DNA of 64,000 nt from Flavobacterium pectinovorum (GTDB lineage: Bacteria > Bacteroidota > Bacteroidia > Flavobacteriales > Flavobacteriaceae), in assembly GCF_006438875.1 (NCBI RefSeq), contig NZ_RCZH01000002.1, positions 368,385 through 432,384 on the forward strand. The letters are read 5' to 3'. This document shows, piece by piece, positions 26,814 through 36,984 of the stretch; within the stretch, counting starts at the first letter, position 1; the number at the start of each line of letters is the position of its first letter. Below the pieces are notes generated by a model, which did not search any database, was not told the origin of the DNA, and saw only the letters and a list, made by a program, of their open reading frames with translations. The translations under genes and the position numbers were made by a program.

Positions 26814-26850
26814 AATTCTTCAAGGTCACAATTTGTGTCCTTAAAGAATT
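26814..26850. repeat. Palindrome P2 downstream of the ORF6N gene
   Basis: Arms of 18 bases with 16 matches around a central T; core GGTCACAA-T-TTGTGTCC. Its outer sequence ATTCTTCAAGG matches P1. It starts three bases after the ORF6N stop and may serve as terminator. Confidence 0.88.
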
Positions 26851-26858
26851 CGAATTCT

Positions 26859-26891
26859 AAACTTGAAGTCGCAAATTGCGACATCAAGTTT
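26859..26891. repeat. Palindrome P3 downstream of the ORF6N gene
   Basis: Arms of 16 bases with 15 matches; core GTCGCAA-A-TTGCGAC as in P1, but with outer sequence AAACTTGA. Confidence 0.88.
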
Positions 26892-26931
26892 CAAGAAGAT
26901 GTTTTATTAGAACCTAATATCATAATTTGAA

Positions 26932-26962
26932 AATTGGAGGTCACAAATTGTGATCTCCAATT
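26932..26962. repeat. Palindrome P4 downstream of the ORF6N gene
   Basis: Arms of 15 bases with 14 matches; core GGTCACAA-A-TTGTGATC, outer sequence AATTGGA. Confidence 0.88.
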
Positions 26963-26971
26963 CTGAACGAA

Positions 26972-27006
26972 ATTCTTTAAGGTCACAAATTGCGACCTTA
27001 AAGAAT
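26972..27006. repeat. Palindrome P5 between the ORF6N array and the GT2 gene
   Basis: Arms of 17 bases with 16 matches; core GGTCACAA-A-TTGCGACC, outer sequence ATTCTTTAA. It ends one base before the GT2 stop codon at 27008. Confidence 0.88.
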
Positions 27007-27007
27007 A

Positions 27008-27775
27008 CTAAACTTTCCTTATATATTTTGGTTTAATAACCAACTGTGTAAATAAAAATCGAATCATCAGCAAAATAGAAAACACAAAATTAAAACCATG
27101 GAAATCTCTGTAAACTCCAAAATTGTGTTTTATCAATTTGAATTTAGAAGACGAAATAGAATTTTTTCTTATTCTATAAAATGCCAAAGGTTCAGGAACT
27201 GGCTTTGTAACTTGAATTTGTTTTAAAATAGTAAGCCACAATCGCCAATCTTGTCTTTTTTGAGTAGCTTCAATTACAATTTTTCCAAAATAATCAGCAT
27301 CGTAAATAGCGGTTAAATTGCCTACATAATTACAAAAGAACAATTGATCGTATGTTAGATTTAATGGTGCTTCTACCCTTCTGTTCAAAGAATTTCCTTC
27401 TTCATCAATAGAATCATAAAAACTAAACGTAAAAGGTAATTTGTTGTCTTTTAAGAACTGGATTTGTTTTTCTAATTTCATTGGAAACCATAAATCATCA
27501 GCGTCTAAATAAGCTATGTATTTTCCAGTTGCTTTTTCTAAGGCTACATTTCGGGCGACACCGTTTCCGGAGTTTTTTGCTAATTGAAAGAGTTTTATCC
27601 TATTGTCTTTTTCGGCAAAATCGTTTATTATCTTAACTGTTTTATCCGTAGATGCGTCATCAACCAAAATCATTTCCCAGTTTTGATAGCTTTGATTTTG
27701 AACTGATTGTAAAGTCAACCCAATGAACTTTTCAGTATTATATGTTGGGATTATAATAGATACTAATTCACTCAT
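27008..27775 (-). CDS. Glycosyltransferase family 2
   Basis: A 255-residue GT-A fold transferase. 'VSIIIPTYNTEKFIGLTLQS', 'ILVDDASTDKT' and the metal-binding 'YLDADDLW' are typical. Later 'RQDWRLWLTIL' fits the acceptor region. A hydrophobic stretch near the C-terminus (about 225-245) suggests membrane attachment. It is the last gene of the minus-strand polysaccharide block, 34 bases after the UDP-glucuronate decarboxylase gene, and probably adds a sugar to the same glycan. Confidence 0.92.
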   Translation of the reverse strand: MSELVSIIIPTYNTEKFIGLTLQSVQNQSYQNWEMILVDDASTDKTVKIINDFAEKDNRIKLFQLAKNSGNGVARNVALEKATGKYIAYLDADDLWFPMKLEKQIQFLKDNKLPFTFSFYDSIDEEGNSLNRRVEAPLNLTYDQLFFCNYVGNLTAIYDADYFGKIVIEATQKRQDWRLWLTILKQIQVTKPVPEPLAFYRIRKNSISSSKFKLIKHNFGVYRDFHGFNFVFSILLMIRFLFTQLVIKPKYIRKV

Positions 27776-27808
27776 TAGATTATAATGTCTTCGGGATTTA
27801 CGCTTTTA

Positions 27809-28792
27809 TTACTTTATGTAACTTGAAAAATCTTTATGTTCTTCTTTTGAAAGTTCTTCTTTTGAAAGTGATTTAAAATAATCGTAAGTAATTTTCATTC
27901 CTTCGGCACGATTTACTTTTGCTTCCCAACCCAATAATTCTTTTGCTTTTGTAGTGTCCGGTTGACGCTGTAAAGGATCGTTTATTGGTAATGGATGGTA
28001 AACTACTTTCTGATTCGTTCCAGTTAGTTTGATGATTTCTTCGGCAAAATCCTTAATTGTGATTTCGTCCGGATTTCCAATGTTTACCGGATATACATAA
28101 TCTGAATGTAATAATCTAAAAATACCTTCGACCTGATCGTCTACATAACAAAAAGAACGGGTTTGCATTCCGTCTCCAAAAATCGTTAAATCTTCTCCAC
28201 GTAAAGCCTGACCAATAAAAGCAGGAATTACACGACCATCGTTTAAACGCATTCTTGGCCCGTAGGTATTAAAAATACGAACGATTCTGGTTTCTACGCC
28301 GTGAAAGGTATGATAAGCCATTGTAATTGATTCCTGAAAACGTTTGGCTTCGTCATAAACACCACGCGGACCAATTGTATTTACGTTTCCGTAGTATTCT
28401 TCGGTTTGAGGATGAACTAACGGATCTCCGTAAACTTCCGAAGTTGAAGCAATCAAAATTCTGGCTTTTTTAACTCTTGCTAATCCTAATAAATTATGTG
28501 TTCCCAATGAACCAACTTTTAGAGTTTGTATCGGAATTTTTAAATAATCTATCGGACTTGCAGGTGATGCAAAATGTAGTATATAATCTAATTCACCAGG
28601 AACATGAACAAACTTTGTTATATCATGATGATAGAATTCGAAATTTTCTAATTTGAATAAATGTTCAATGTTTCTAAGATCTCCGGTAATCAGATTATCC
28701 ATTCCAATAACAAAATAGCCTTCTTTAATAAAACGATCACACAAATGTGATCCTAAAAATCCTGCTGCTCCGGTAATAAGTATTCTTTTCAT
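27809..28792 (-). CDS. UDP-glucuronate decarboxylase (UDP-xylose synthase) type SDR
   Basis: From ATG 28792 it has 327 residues. NAD binding is '[18 protein letters not shown]', the catalytic serine region is '[15 protein letters not shown]' and the YxxxK pair is 'YDEAKR'. '[15 protein letters not shown]' and '[18 protein letters not shown]' match UXS enzymes, which turn UDP-glucuronate into UDP-xylose. An in-frame start at 28894 is rejected because it would span the upstream terminator. It supplies sugar nucleotide to the neighbouring glycosyltransferases. Confidence 0.92.
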   Translation of the reverse strand: MKRILITGAAGFLGSHLCDRFIKEGYFVIGMDNLITGDLRNIEHLFKLENFEFYHHDITKFVHVPGELDYILHFASPASPIDYLKIPIQTLKVGSLGTHNLLGLARVKKARILIASTSEVYGDPLVHPQTEEYYGNVNTIGPRGVYDEAKRFQESITMAYHTFHGVETRIVRIFNTYGPRMRLNDGRVIPAFIGQALRGEDLTIFGDGMQTRSFCYVDDQVEGIFRLLHSDYVYPVNIGNPDEITIKDFAEEIIKLTGTNQKVVYHPLPINDPLQRQPDTTKAKELLGWEAKVNRAEGMKITYDYFKSLSKEELSKEEHKDFSSYIK

Positions 28793-28855
28793 AATTGGTT
28801 TATTATTCGTCACAAATGTAATTGATTTGAAAATTATAAAAACTATTATAAAAAC

Positions 28856-28881
28856 AAAACTGCCTAAAATTAGGCAGTTTT
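28856..28881 (-). terminator. Terminator after the M43 protease gene
   Basis: Twelve-base arms AAAACTGCCTAA and its complement, followed on the minus strand by TTTTGTTTTT. It lies 19 bases beyond the protease stop and decides the downstream start of the decarboxylase gene. Confidence 0.85.
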
Positions 28882-28899
28882 TAAGATATTTCAATTCAT

Positions 28900-31821
28900 T
28901 TATTGTTTTATGAATTTAATTGATTCTTTTAAGTTATCTCCGCTAAGATTAATTATATAATTTCCGCTTGGTAGATTTGATAAACTTATTTCAATAGTTG
29001 ATTTTTCTGTAATTGACTGGTACACTAATTGTCCCGTACTATCATATATATTACAATTAATTGGTTTATTATTTTCTTTACCTAAATATACCGTAAAAAT
29101 ACCTGTATTAGGATTTGGATAAAGTATTGTTTTTTCCTGTGTTTTATAATACATTTCATCTTCTCTTTCGCTTAAAAAATCATTTATAATATCTGATTCA
29201 ACATTACTTTTCTTAGAAGTTAAAAGCGTATTGCAAAGACCATAATTATCAGAAATCTTTAATTTAACTTTTGAACCACTGGAAAGTTTTGTTCCAGGTT
29301 TTAAAATAATTCTTGTGTTAGCTACAAACTCTTTTTCTACATAATTAAATACTACCGGAAGAGATTCGCTTATGGTAATTTTTTGAGCCGAAGTAGTATA
29401 ATTATCTGGTACGACATTTATCTTTTTATTATAAAAATCTGAATTATTAATAAATGTCTGATCATAACCTTCTCTAATTAAAATATCTGACATATTATAA
29501 ATATGAATCCATGATCCTCCATATCCGTAAAATAATAAATTACCAAAAACTTCAAAGTCATCCGGTTGTCCATCAGAATTCGAACAGGTTATCTTTTTAC
29601 TACCCTTTCTTTGCCAATTGGGTAAACTGGTTGTACCAAAATTTGAATTATAAAACAACCCAAGGGGTTGAGATTTTATATTATCTATAAATAAAAACTG
29701 ATCATTGAACACTTGCAATTTAGTATCTGAATATATTCGGTCCGTAATATTTATTAATGCTTGTTTATTATAAACGTTTTGAAATGGAAAATTACTACCC
29801 CACCTGTCAGTAATTTTGTACGAATATAAATACAATACGTCATGGTTTGGTGCTCCTGTTGTATTCGCACTAGTCAATATATGAATATAATCCTTTGAAA
29901 GCTCAATATCATATGTAATTTCTGTAGTTGGCATTCCTACGGGTTGTATTGTACCCGTATGGGTCCACATATTATTATTATTTAATTCAAGTAAAACAAG
30001 ACCGGTACCATTAGATTTTGAAACTAAGAGTTCTGGTGGGTCATAAGATCCTGTGAAAGTACTGGAGTTAAAATTTACAATAGTTTTTCTAAAATTGCCA
30101 GATTGTATATATTTTCCAAAACTTGGTAATCTAAACCCTGATATCGCAATATTTTGATGAAAAACATAGGTTCCATTGTCATTTTTATAATATACTCTAA
30201 ATATATTATTGGTATTTTTATTATTTTCCAAAACAAATAAAAATCTGCCTATTGTATAAGTACTAGTTCCTACTTGACTTTCTGCCGTAATATTTTTAAT
30301 AGTCTGAACTATATCCCATTTATCTTTTGATTCATTTAAGCGGCATATATTTACTTCATCATTTACAGCAGAACTAACTATAATTTCATTTCCATTAAGT
30401 AATAAACCAAAATCTGTATTTTGCTGAGTATTATTAAATCTCATATCTATCATTTGATGCAATGCAAATTTACAGCCTTCCCTTTTATAAATAACCAAAG
30501 AATTTTCGATAGGTATATTTGGTGGTGGAGTTCCTGCCGGATAATATGCTGTAGTATTAAATATCGTTACCAACCACTTATCATTTACCTCAAGCCTTTG
30601 ACCAAATTTTACTGATGTTCCATATAATTGCGACAAATCCTGATAGACAGCTGGTTTTATTATTTTTTGTACCGGTAATGTAATATCTTCACTACATCCA
30701 CCGCCGCCACCGCCGCTCATAGAAGTAGTTTTACAAGAAATAAGATCCATTATCATACCCTGATTATAGATTGATGGTCTGTAGTATGATAATATACTTT
30801 TCATTCTTTTCTTCTGGCCTAATGTAAATTTTGTTTGGCAATAATATCTTGAGGGAATCTGATAATCCATAATGTTTTGAACTACAGTTGTAGTTTGTCC
30901 GTTACACTTATACCCCAAACAATTTCCAGCTGCAATGTTTGTAGTTCCGTCACTTCGAACTAAATCTGTATCACAAATCATATCCCCTTCAAGATCACAC
31001 GGAATATCACTTCTTTTTCTACAGCTTTCCAATATACTATCAGATTCATCAGCATCAAATCCTTCAAAAACATGAAAGAGCCCTAACCAATGTCCTGCTT
31101 CATGTACTAATGTACTCCCATTAGAATAATTAGGGTCATTAACATTTACTGTAACATTAATCCCTACTTGAAGATAATCCAAAACGATACCATCAACACT
31201 AAAATCTTCGTAAAATGGATAAGTGCCATAGCCCAAATAATTATCTTTTTTACATTCTATAATATTAGTTGTCCAGATATTCAAATAAAAACTACTAGGA
31301 AAGCCTGCTGAAACATTTTTCTTTAATTCTTTATCTACTTCAAAATTAAAAATACATTCTCCCTTCACTTCAATACCAATATCATACGATGCATTTCCAA
31401 AAAAACGATTAACACCTGTTGTTGCTTGTCCTACGGTGTTTTGTTTTGCCAAACAAAATCTAATTCTAGTGTCTACACCTCCATATTTTCCACTATAAAA
31501 TTCATTCAAGATATTAATCTGTTCTTCAATTTTATTGATTGATAAATTTTTTCCTGTACCTACAGGTTCTCCACTATGAATCACATTAAAAACCACAGGA
31601 ATTACAATTATTTCCTCTCCAATTATTTCATTTGTCGCTGACAATTTTTTTGTCACATTTGTTTCATTGTTTTTAAAACTGCTTATGACATTCTTAATTT
31701 TCTTCTCTAACTGCGGATCTTTATTTTTACTTTTTTGAAAATACTCGTCTGTTAAACACTGTTGTGGATAACATAAAGTACTTATAAAAAGAAAAATGAT
31801 TATACTTATATATTTTTTCAT
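28900..31821 (-). CDS. Secreted M43 (pappalysin/cytophagalysin) metalloprotease with type IX sorting domain
   Basis: From ATG 31821 it has 973 residues. A signal peptide covers about 1-20. The zinc site [11 protein letters not shown] lies near residue 240, with a Met-turn 'NIMDYQIPS' near 317, both typical of M43. A poly-glycine linker (six G) near residue 370 precedes a long beta-rich region (about 390-760) resembling propeller-like repeats. The last 75 residues ('[14 protein letters not shown]' onward, with 'GQLVYQ' and '[13 protein letters not shown]') are a type A T9SS C-terminal sorting domain. The product should be exported to the cell surface or medium. It interrupts the polysaccharide gene block. 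Confidence 0.93.
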   Translation of the reverse strand: MKKYISIIIFLFISTLCYPQQCLTDEYFQKSKNKDPQLEKKIKNVISSFKNNETNVTKKLSATNEIIGEEIIVIPVVFNVIHSGEPVGTGKNLSINKIEEQINILNEFYSGKYGGVDTRIRFCLAKQNTVGQATTGVNRFFGNASYDIGIEVKGECIFNFEVDKELKKNVSAGFPSSFYLNIWTTNIIECKKDNYLGYGTYPFYEDFSVDGIVLDYLQVGINVTVNVNDPNYSNGSTLVHEAGHWLGLFHVFEGFDADESDSILESCRKRSDIPCDLEGDMICDTDLVRSDGTTNIAAGNCLGYKCNGQTTTVVQNIMDYQIPSRYYCQTKFTLGQKKRMKSILSYYRPSIYNQGMIMDLISCKTTSMSGGGGGGCSEDITLPVQKIIKPAVYQDLSQLYGTSVKFGQRLEVNDKWLVTIFNTTAYYPAGTPPPNIPIENSLVIYKREGCKFALHQMIDMRFNNTQQNTDFGLLLNGNEIIVSSAVNDEVNICRLNESKDKWDIVQTIKNITAESQVGTSTYTIGRFLFVLENNKNTNNIFRVYYKNDNGTYVFHQNIAISGFRLPSFGKYIQSGNFRKTIVNFNSSTFTGSYDPPELLVSKSNGTGLVLLELNNNNMWTHTGTIQPVGMPTTEITYDIELSKDYIHILTSANTTGAPNHDVLYLYSYKITDRWGSNFPFQNVYNKQALINITDRIYSDTKLQVFNDQFLFIDNIKSQPLGLFYNSNFGTTSLPNWQRKGSKKITCSNSDGQPDDFEVFGNLLFYGYGGSWIHIYNMSDILIREGYDQTFINNSDFYNKKINVVPDNYTTSAQKITISESLPVVFNYVEKEFVANTRIILKPGTKLSSGSKVKLKISDNYGLCNTLLTSKKSNVESDIINDFLSEREDEMYYKTQEKTILYPNPNTGIFTVYLGKENNKPINCNIYDSTGQLVYQSITEKSTIEISLSNLPSGNYIINLSGDNLKESIKFIKQ

Positions 31822-31894
31822 ACTCAATTTATTTTTTTTAGGCTAATAGTATATGACATTATATTATGTTTCGATTTTTTAGAAAAAGACAATG

Positions 31895-32222
31895 TGTCTG
31901 TAGTCAGCTACATCGAATAAAAATTAGAATCGGTTCCAATAATTAGTTTTGAACAATCATCTTCTATTTTAAAAGACTCTGTTTCACCGTCTACTACAAG
32001 TGTCCCGTCTTTGCTAAAAATCCATATTGTCGGTTTGATTTCCTCTTGTATCCCTCTTCTGTCTACTTGACTAAAACCATAGACTTCTCATTTGCCATAA
32101 ATTTCTTTACAGTTTTATATACTATACGCTTGACTTTTTCTTCGTGCTGAATATTGAAATTCTGCACAACTATAGAAACAGATAGAAATCAGAAAAACTA
32201 ACATTCGTTTAAAACCTTTCAT
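31895..32222 (-). pseudogene. Decayed paralogue of the adjacent small lipoprotein
   Basis: Reading from ATG 32222 gives a signal with 'ICFYSCAEFQ', then stops at codons 36 and 44, then 'TIWIFSKDGTLVVDGETESF' and 'DDCSKLIIGTDSNFYSM' followed by another stop. This parallels the intact neighbour ('NCAEFQ', 'QIWTFDSNGTLTVDENTF', 'ENCSELLIDNKSRYSSM'). The second stop is TGA where the neighbour has the TGG of 'DGKWE'. So it is a tandem duplicate broken by point mutations and a short deletion. It fills most of the 403-base gap between the protease and lipoprotein genes. Confidence 0.85.
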
Positions 32223-32224
32223 AA

Positions 32225-32632
32225 TTAATTTAATTTTTTAAACTTAAGAGTGAGGGGCTTTTCTAAAAAACTATTATATACACGCATAAGCAAAGTATCC
32301 TTTCTTATTTCCATAGAAGAATATCTTGATTTATTATCTATTAATAATTCTGAACAATTTTCCTCCAATGTATATGTAAATGTATTTTCATCAACTGTAA
32401 GTGTGCCATTGCTGTCAAATGTCCATATTTGATTCTTTTTTTTAGAATAAGTTTCTGAGTAAACATTACAAGCTTCCCATTTTCCATCAATTCCGTCACA
32501 ATAAGTTCTTGGTTTTAATGCATATTGAACACCATAGGTTGTGCTTTCACTTTGTGCAGCATTTTGAAATTCGGCGCAATTTGAAAAACAGATTAAAATC
32601 AGAAATAGAAATATCAATGTAAAGTTTCTCAT
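32225..32632 (-). CDS. Small lipoprotein, lipocalin-like in style
   Basis: From ATG 32632 it has 135 residues with a signal and lipobox ending in C (ICFSNCAEFQ, cysteine about residue 19). The mature part is beta-rich, with 'QIWTFDSNGTLTVDENTFTY' and 'SMEIRKDTLLMRV', the alternating pattern of lipocalin-like Bacteroidota lipoproteins. Family not certain. It begins two bases after the stop of the upstream surface-protein gene, so they are probably co-transcribed. A broken tandem copy follows. Confidence 0.72.
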   Translation of the reverse strand: MRNFTLIFLFLILICFSNCAEFQNAAQSESTTYGVQYALKPRTYCDGIDGKWEACNVYSETYSKKKNQIWTFDSNGTLTVDENTFTYTLEENCSELLIDNKSRYSSMEIRKDTLLMRVYNSFLEKPLTLKFKKLN

Positions 32633-32634
32633 AA

Positions 32635-33367
32635 TCAATCCATTTCTGTTGATTTCTTCTTATTCACTTTGGCTTCTAAAGCTTCAATTTTTTTATTTTG
32701 CTCAATAATATATAATGTTAGCTCTTCAATTTTTTGTAACAAAATATTACTCATTTCTCCTAATTGTAATCCTTTATCTTTAATTTCCTGAGCAGAAGGT
32801 ACGTTAGGTAAATGGTTGTTTTCTTTAGTGAATTTTTCAATTTCTGCTAACGTCGGCATTACGTAGGAAGATTTTAAGGAAGATTTTCCTGTGTAATATT
32901 TTTCAAAAACGTAATCAGCAGGTATGGCAAGATCTACTATAACTTCTTCAGCATGGATTTTACCTTTTACAGTAAGTTTTTCGTCCGGGTTTGTTGATCC
33001 AATTCCAACATTTCCACCAATATCAATTTTTATTCTTGCTAACCCTTCTGTAAAAAAATTCATTCCAAAATAACCAGAGTGAGAAACTATTGGTTCTTTA
33101 GCTGGGTTATTAGAAATTGACATTCCATAATGTGCAATAGTGCCTGTCGCATTAGTAAAATTGTCTTTTGTGTCAAATCCAATTCTTTGATTTATCCCAT
33201 TACTCGAAATATCACCAACTACCTCAAGTTTAGCGCTAGGATTATCTTGACCTATACCTATATTTCCACTTGCTGTTTTTGTTGCATTGGTAATTCCCCA
33301 TTGTGTATAAATTTGTCCAAAACAATGTATTAGCAAATAATGCTACTGCAAAAAATAATTTTTTCAT
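32635..33367 (-). pseudogene. Surface protein of the tail-fibre/S74-like type, frameshifted in its signal peptide
   Basis: An ATG at 33367 gives MKKLFFAVALFANTLF, a clean signal peptide, but the next codons run out of frame. Removing one T from the TTTT tract (plus-strand 33319-33322) yields 'LFGQIYTQWGIT' and joins the signal to the long frame ending at 32635. The mature part carries 'NIGIGQDNPSAKLEVVGDIS', 'NVGIGSTNPDEKLTVKGKI', then 'HLPNVPSAQEIKDKG', 'LGEMSNILLQKIEELTLY' and a coiled coil, the usual ending of secreted Bacteroidota fibre-like proteins. Without the shift no signal peptide is made. Sequencing error or slippage switching are alternatives to decay. Confidence 0.82.
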
Positions 33368-33597
33368 CTTTTTATAATTTAGATAGTTAATCTGCTAAAT
33401 GTATATAAATAAGTATTAACTTACTTTTTAAATAACGTTAAATACATCTATGTAAGTATTTTAACACCAATAAGTCTGTTTACGGTCATTTATAACAAGA
33501 CGATTCACTAATATTTACACAATTATGTTAAATATTGTTTTTAACAATATTCAAATTGAGCATCTTTATCATATTTTTACCTAAAAAATCGCCTGTT

Positions 33598-34674
33598 TTG
33601 AAAGTTGTACACATTATAGAGGCTCTTGGTGGAGGAGTTTATACTTATTTTAGAGATTTATCAACTTTTTTTGGAGATGATGAAATAAATAAAAACACTC
33701 AGACTACTATTATATACAGTGGAAATAGAAAAGAAATTGATCCTGAAAAAATAAAATCTGAGTTTTCAAAAGGAGTTGACCTGATTCAAATTAATATGGT
33801 TCGGGAATTTTCTCCTCTTCAAGACTTAAAATCGATTTATAAATTAACGAAAGAACTAAAAAGAATAAACCCGGATGTTATTCATCTTCATTCTTCAAAA
33901 GCCGGTGTTTTAGGACGATTTGCCTATTTTTTCTTATTCAAAAAAAAGAAACTCTTCTACACACCACACGGCTATTCGTTCCTTAGAACTGATATTTCAA
34001 ATACTACTCGAAAATTATATTCGACGATTGAAAAACTTTTTCAACAATTATTTGGTAGTACAATTGTTGCTTGTGGAGATAGTGAATTTGAAATAGCAAA
34101 AGAAATTGGCAATTCAGAACTTGTTCGAAATGGTATTGATATTAATGCTGTCCATGAACATTTTTCACAACATGAAAACAAAAAATTAACCATAGGCATT
34201 ATGGCTAGAATTACAGCTGCCAGAAACCCAAAATTATTTAATAAAATTGCTCTCAAATTTCCGGATTTTAATTTTGTATGGATTGGCGATGGCGATTTAA
34301 AATCATTAATTACAGCACCAAACATAAGAATTACGGGTTGGATTCTAGATCGAAAAATGGTTTTGCAAGAATTAAATGGTATTGATATTTATATGCAAAT
34401 ATCGCTTTGGGAAGGTTTGCCAATTGCTGTTCTAGAAGCAATGACATTGCAAAAACCTGTAATTGCGACCAACATTATTGGCAATAAAGACGCAGTTTTA
34501 CACAATAAAACCGGTTTCCTTTTTGATGACATTAGCGAATTAAATCACTATTTTGAAATTTTAAAAGATCCGGCTACAAGGGCTGTTTTTGGAGAAAACG
34601 CTTTTATGAGATGTCAGGACTTATTTGACAAAGACAAAAACTTCAAAGAATTATTAGCTATTTACAACCAATAA
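33598..34674 (+). CDS. Glycosyltransferase family 4
   Basis: I use a TTG start at 33598 (358 residues) that opens directly on the GT-B strand 'KVVHIIEALGGGVYTYFRDL'; no ATG is available in frame upstream, and a TTG at 33535 adds doubtful residues. The nucleotide-sugar site is 'SLWEGLPIAVLEAMTLQKPV' with the E-x7-E pair, preceded by 'IGIMARITAARNPKLF'. It is the only plus-strand gene of the polysaccharide block and ends 21 bases inside the convergent O-antigen ligase gene. It likely adds a sugar to an undecaprenyl-linked glycan. Confidence 0.88.
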   Translation: MKVVHIIEALGGGVYTYFRDLSTFFGDDEINKNTQTTIIYSGNRKEIDPEKIKSEFSKGVDLIQINMVREFSPLQDLKSIYKLTKELKRINPDVIHLHSSKAGVLGRFAYFFLFKKKKLFYTPHGYSFLRTDISNTTRKLYSTIEKLFQQLFGSTIVACGDSEFEIAKEIGNSELVRNGIDINAVHEHFSQHENKKLTIGIMARITAARNPKLFNKIALKFPDFNFVWIGDGDLKSLITAPNIRITGWILDRKMVLQELNGIDIYMQISLWEGLPIAVLEAMTLQKPVIATNIIGNKDAVLHNKTGFLFDDISELNHYFEILKDPATRAVFGENAFMRCQDLFDKDKNFKELLAIYNQ

Positions 34675-35946
34675 TTTTTGTTGTAACCAATAACTTCCGA
34701 AAACGGAAAACCAAAACCCGCTAAAAGCAATTCCGTCAAAGCGCAGTAAAAAATCATCTATTAAATTTGAAGTGAAAAAGATCAGAAAAAACGAAAGTAT
34801 AATGGCATTTTTTAAATCATAACCTAAATATCCAATCATAAAAATATAAAGAACTACCACCAAAGGTCCTAGAATTCCGAATTTTAATAAAAAATCAAGA
34901 AACTGATTGTGTGTTGGAAATTCATATTTAGCTAAAAATTTCTGATTGGTAGCTTTATAATATTTATTCAACTCCGGTTTCCCATCAGAAGCTCCAACTC
35001 CAAAAGGAAGATTTTTTAAAGACAATTCCCAAGCCGATTTCCAGATTGAAACTCGTGTTACTAATGAATTGAAAACCTTAGCTTCAGGATGATCAATCTC
35101 GTCTAATTTTCCCACTTTATCCATATAAGCAAAACTTACGGTTGAATATTTTTCTTTCATGTAAGGATCTTTCTGAACAAATAAATATAAAATTCCACCT
35201 AATAAAACCACAATTGTAATTGCTGCCAAAACAATCTTTTTTAGATTGAACTTTGATCTGATTTCAAAAAAGAAAACCAATAAAAATCCAATCAAAACAT
35301 TGATCAACGCCATTCTGGTATTTACAAAAAGAACAAAGAAAAACGAGAGTAAAAAAATAATACCATAAAAGATTTTAAATTTTACTTTTTCCTGATTATG
35401 GAAACTTTCAAAAACAAAATACAAAGCACAAACGGAAACAAAAGCCAAATGCATATTCAGCGCCGGTGCATGAATACCAATACTCATTGCAAATTGATAT
35501 CCCATTTCCCAAAGATGAATTCCGTTTAGATATTTGTTCATCAACTCAGGATAAATAACATTAAATCTTATGAAGAAAAACAACACAATCAAAGTTGTTA
35601 GAATAACATAAGTCTTAACTAATTTTAGAAAATTAACACGCTGATAATTGCCAATAATAAACAATGGAAAAATTATTAAAGAAGTGCTTTTCTCAATCGC
35701 TTTCAAACCTTTTGCAAAAGAATCATTGTTCCAAAAAAGTAATAATTCTAACAAAACAGGCGAACCAATACATGCCATCAACAACAATGATGTTTTGGTA
35801 TATTTTAATTTTTTGAAAAAAATCAAATTAAAAACGGCAAACAAAATGATTAATAGTGAACAGGGTTTCCTGAAAATCATGGCAGTTGCAATCAAACACA
35901 AAAAAACATGAAAGGTTTTATTGAAGTTCTTTTCGGAAATTTTCAT
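34654..35946 (-). CDS. O-antigen ligase/polymerase family membrane protein
   Basis: From ATG 35946 it has 430 residues and about ten to eleven membrane helices. The conserved periplasmic loop motif 'FPTHNQFLDFLLKFGILGPL' and 'NTRMALINVLIGFLLVFFFE' match the Wzy_C/WaaL family. It either ligates finished O-polysaccharide to lipid A core or polymerises repeat units. A second polymerase-like gene is directly upstream, so ligase is the better guess for this one. Its start overlaps that gene's end by 29 bases. Confidence 0.88.
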   Translation of the reverse strand: MKISEKNFNKTFHVFLCLIATAMIFRKPCSLLIILFAVFNLIFFKKLKYTKTSLLLMACIGSPVLLELLLFWNNDSFAKGLKAIEKSTSLIIFPLFIIGNYQRVNFLKLVKTYVILTTLIVLFFFIRFNVIYPELMNKYLNGIHLWEMGYQFAMSIGIHAPALNMHLAFVSVCALYFVFESFHNQEKVKFKIFYGIIFLLSFFFVLFVNTRMALINVLIGFLLVFFFEIRSKFNLKKIVLAAITIVVLLGGILYLFVQKDPYMKEKYSTVSFAYMDKVGKLDEIDHPEAKVFNSLVTRVSIWKSAWELSLKNLPFGVGASDGKPELNKYYKATNQKFLAKYEFPTHNQFLDFLLKFGILGPLVVVLYIFMIGYLGYDLKNAIILSFFLIFFTSNLIDDFLLRFDGIAFSGFWFSVFGSYWLQQKLLVVNS

Positions 35947-36982
35947 AATACAATGCAAAATAAATTAATGGAAAAATGCCTATTTTATGCCTGATTGCCG
36001 ATCCTAAATCTGGTTCAAAAACGCCTTGGATAATAAAAAAAGAAAAAATTACAAGCAAGATGAAAAGTTCATATTCATACTTTTTTCTTTCTTTTAAACA
36101 TTTAGAAAAACGAACTAATAATATATAAGACAGAAAAAGCTGCCAAATCACAAATACTATAATTTGCGGAGAAAGTATATGTTTTAATCCATTTATTGGA
36201 AGATTTACCGTAAAAAAGCCGTAAAAAATACTGATAATTTCTCCATACCAGGTATCTGCTTTTACTGGTGGAATAATAATTGAATTTGCATCTGCAGATC
36301 CAATTCGGGCATTATTAACAACTTCTCTACTCATTTCAGAAAAATACTCTCCTTTTAGAATTCCATAACTCAGAGATAGAAAAAAAGCTATCAATAAACC
36401 ATAAAAAATTGTCGATGCAGTTTTATTCTTAAAATTTATTAAACTAACAAAATACATTCCTCCAACAATTATGGGAATCAAAGCAAAATAAGGACGATAC
36501 AAAGCTCCAAAAACAATAAACAGTACAACAGATATTATTACCACTTTTTTGAATGAAAATAGCTTATTGCTGCACATAAAAACGATTGGTGTAACGTACA
36601 AATAAGTTATAAATTCTTTTGATGGCATTGCTATATATATAGCTACCATAAAAACACCTAAATACACTAAAATATTCTTGATATTAATTTTTTCGAATTT
36701 ATCCGGAATTCCTATTTTATATAAAATATACATTAAAATCGGAAATTGAAAAAGAGCAACAATTGGAAAAGCTAAATAACGCAAACCTGTTATTTTATAA
36801 AATAAAATCGTTAAAGGATAACTTCCTATATATCCTATTTCATTGTATTTATCGTATGCAATAACAGCAGCATCGTAAAAAAATTTTGGTGGTAAAACAA
36901 AAGAAGACAACAATGCAACAAATAGATTTGCAATTGCAATGACCAAAAATGCGACGGTATTTTTTTTTATTAAAAATCGCAT
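35918..36982 (-). CDS. EpsG/Wzy-like polysaccharide polymerase
   Basis: A 354-residue protein with about ten membrane helices and the early sequence 'YDKYNEIGYIGSYPLTILFY' and 'AMPSKEFITYLYVTPIVFM', typical of divergent Wzy/EpsG polymerases. No catalytic residues can be assigned. Its position between a GT4 and an O-antigen ligase gene, with Wzx and Wzz upstream, makes it the best candidate for the repeat-unit polymerase. It starts two bases after the GT4 stop. Confidence 0.75.
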   Translation of the reverse strand: MRFLIKKNTVAFLVIAIANLFVALLSSFVLPPKFFYDAAVIAYDKYNEIGYIGSYPLTILFYKITGLRYLAFPIVALFQFPILMYILYKIGIPDKFEKINIKNILVYLGVFMVAIYIAMPSKEFITYLYVTPIVFMCSNKLFSFKKVVIISVVLFIVFGALYRPYFALIPIIVGGMYFVSLINFKNKTASTIFYGLLIAFFLSLSYGILKGEYFSEMSREVVNNARIGSADANSIIIPPVKADTWYGEIISIFYGFFTVNLPINGLKHILSPQIIVFVIWQLFLSYILLVRFSKCLKERKKYEYELFILLVIFSFFIIQGVFEPDLGSAIRHKIGIFPLIYFALYYENFRKELQ

Positions 36983-36984
36983 GG

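Noticed and set aside
26475..27006. Possible CRISPR array
   Set aside because: The units are palindromes with varying arms and irregular spacing, one is coding, and there are no cas genes.
28793..28894. N-terminal membrane extension of the UDP-glucuronate decarboxylase
   Set aside because: It would translate the upstream gene's terminator hairpin; the Rossmann fold begins right at ATG 28792.
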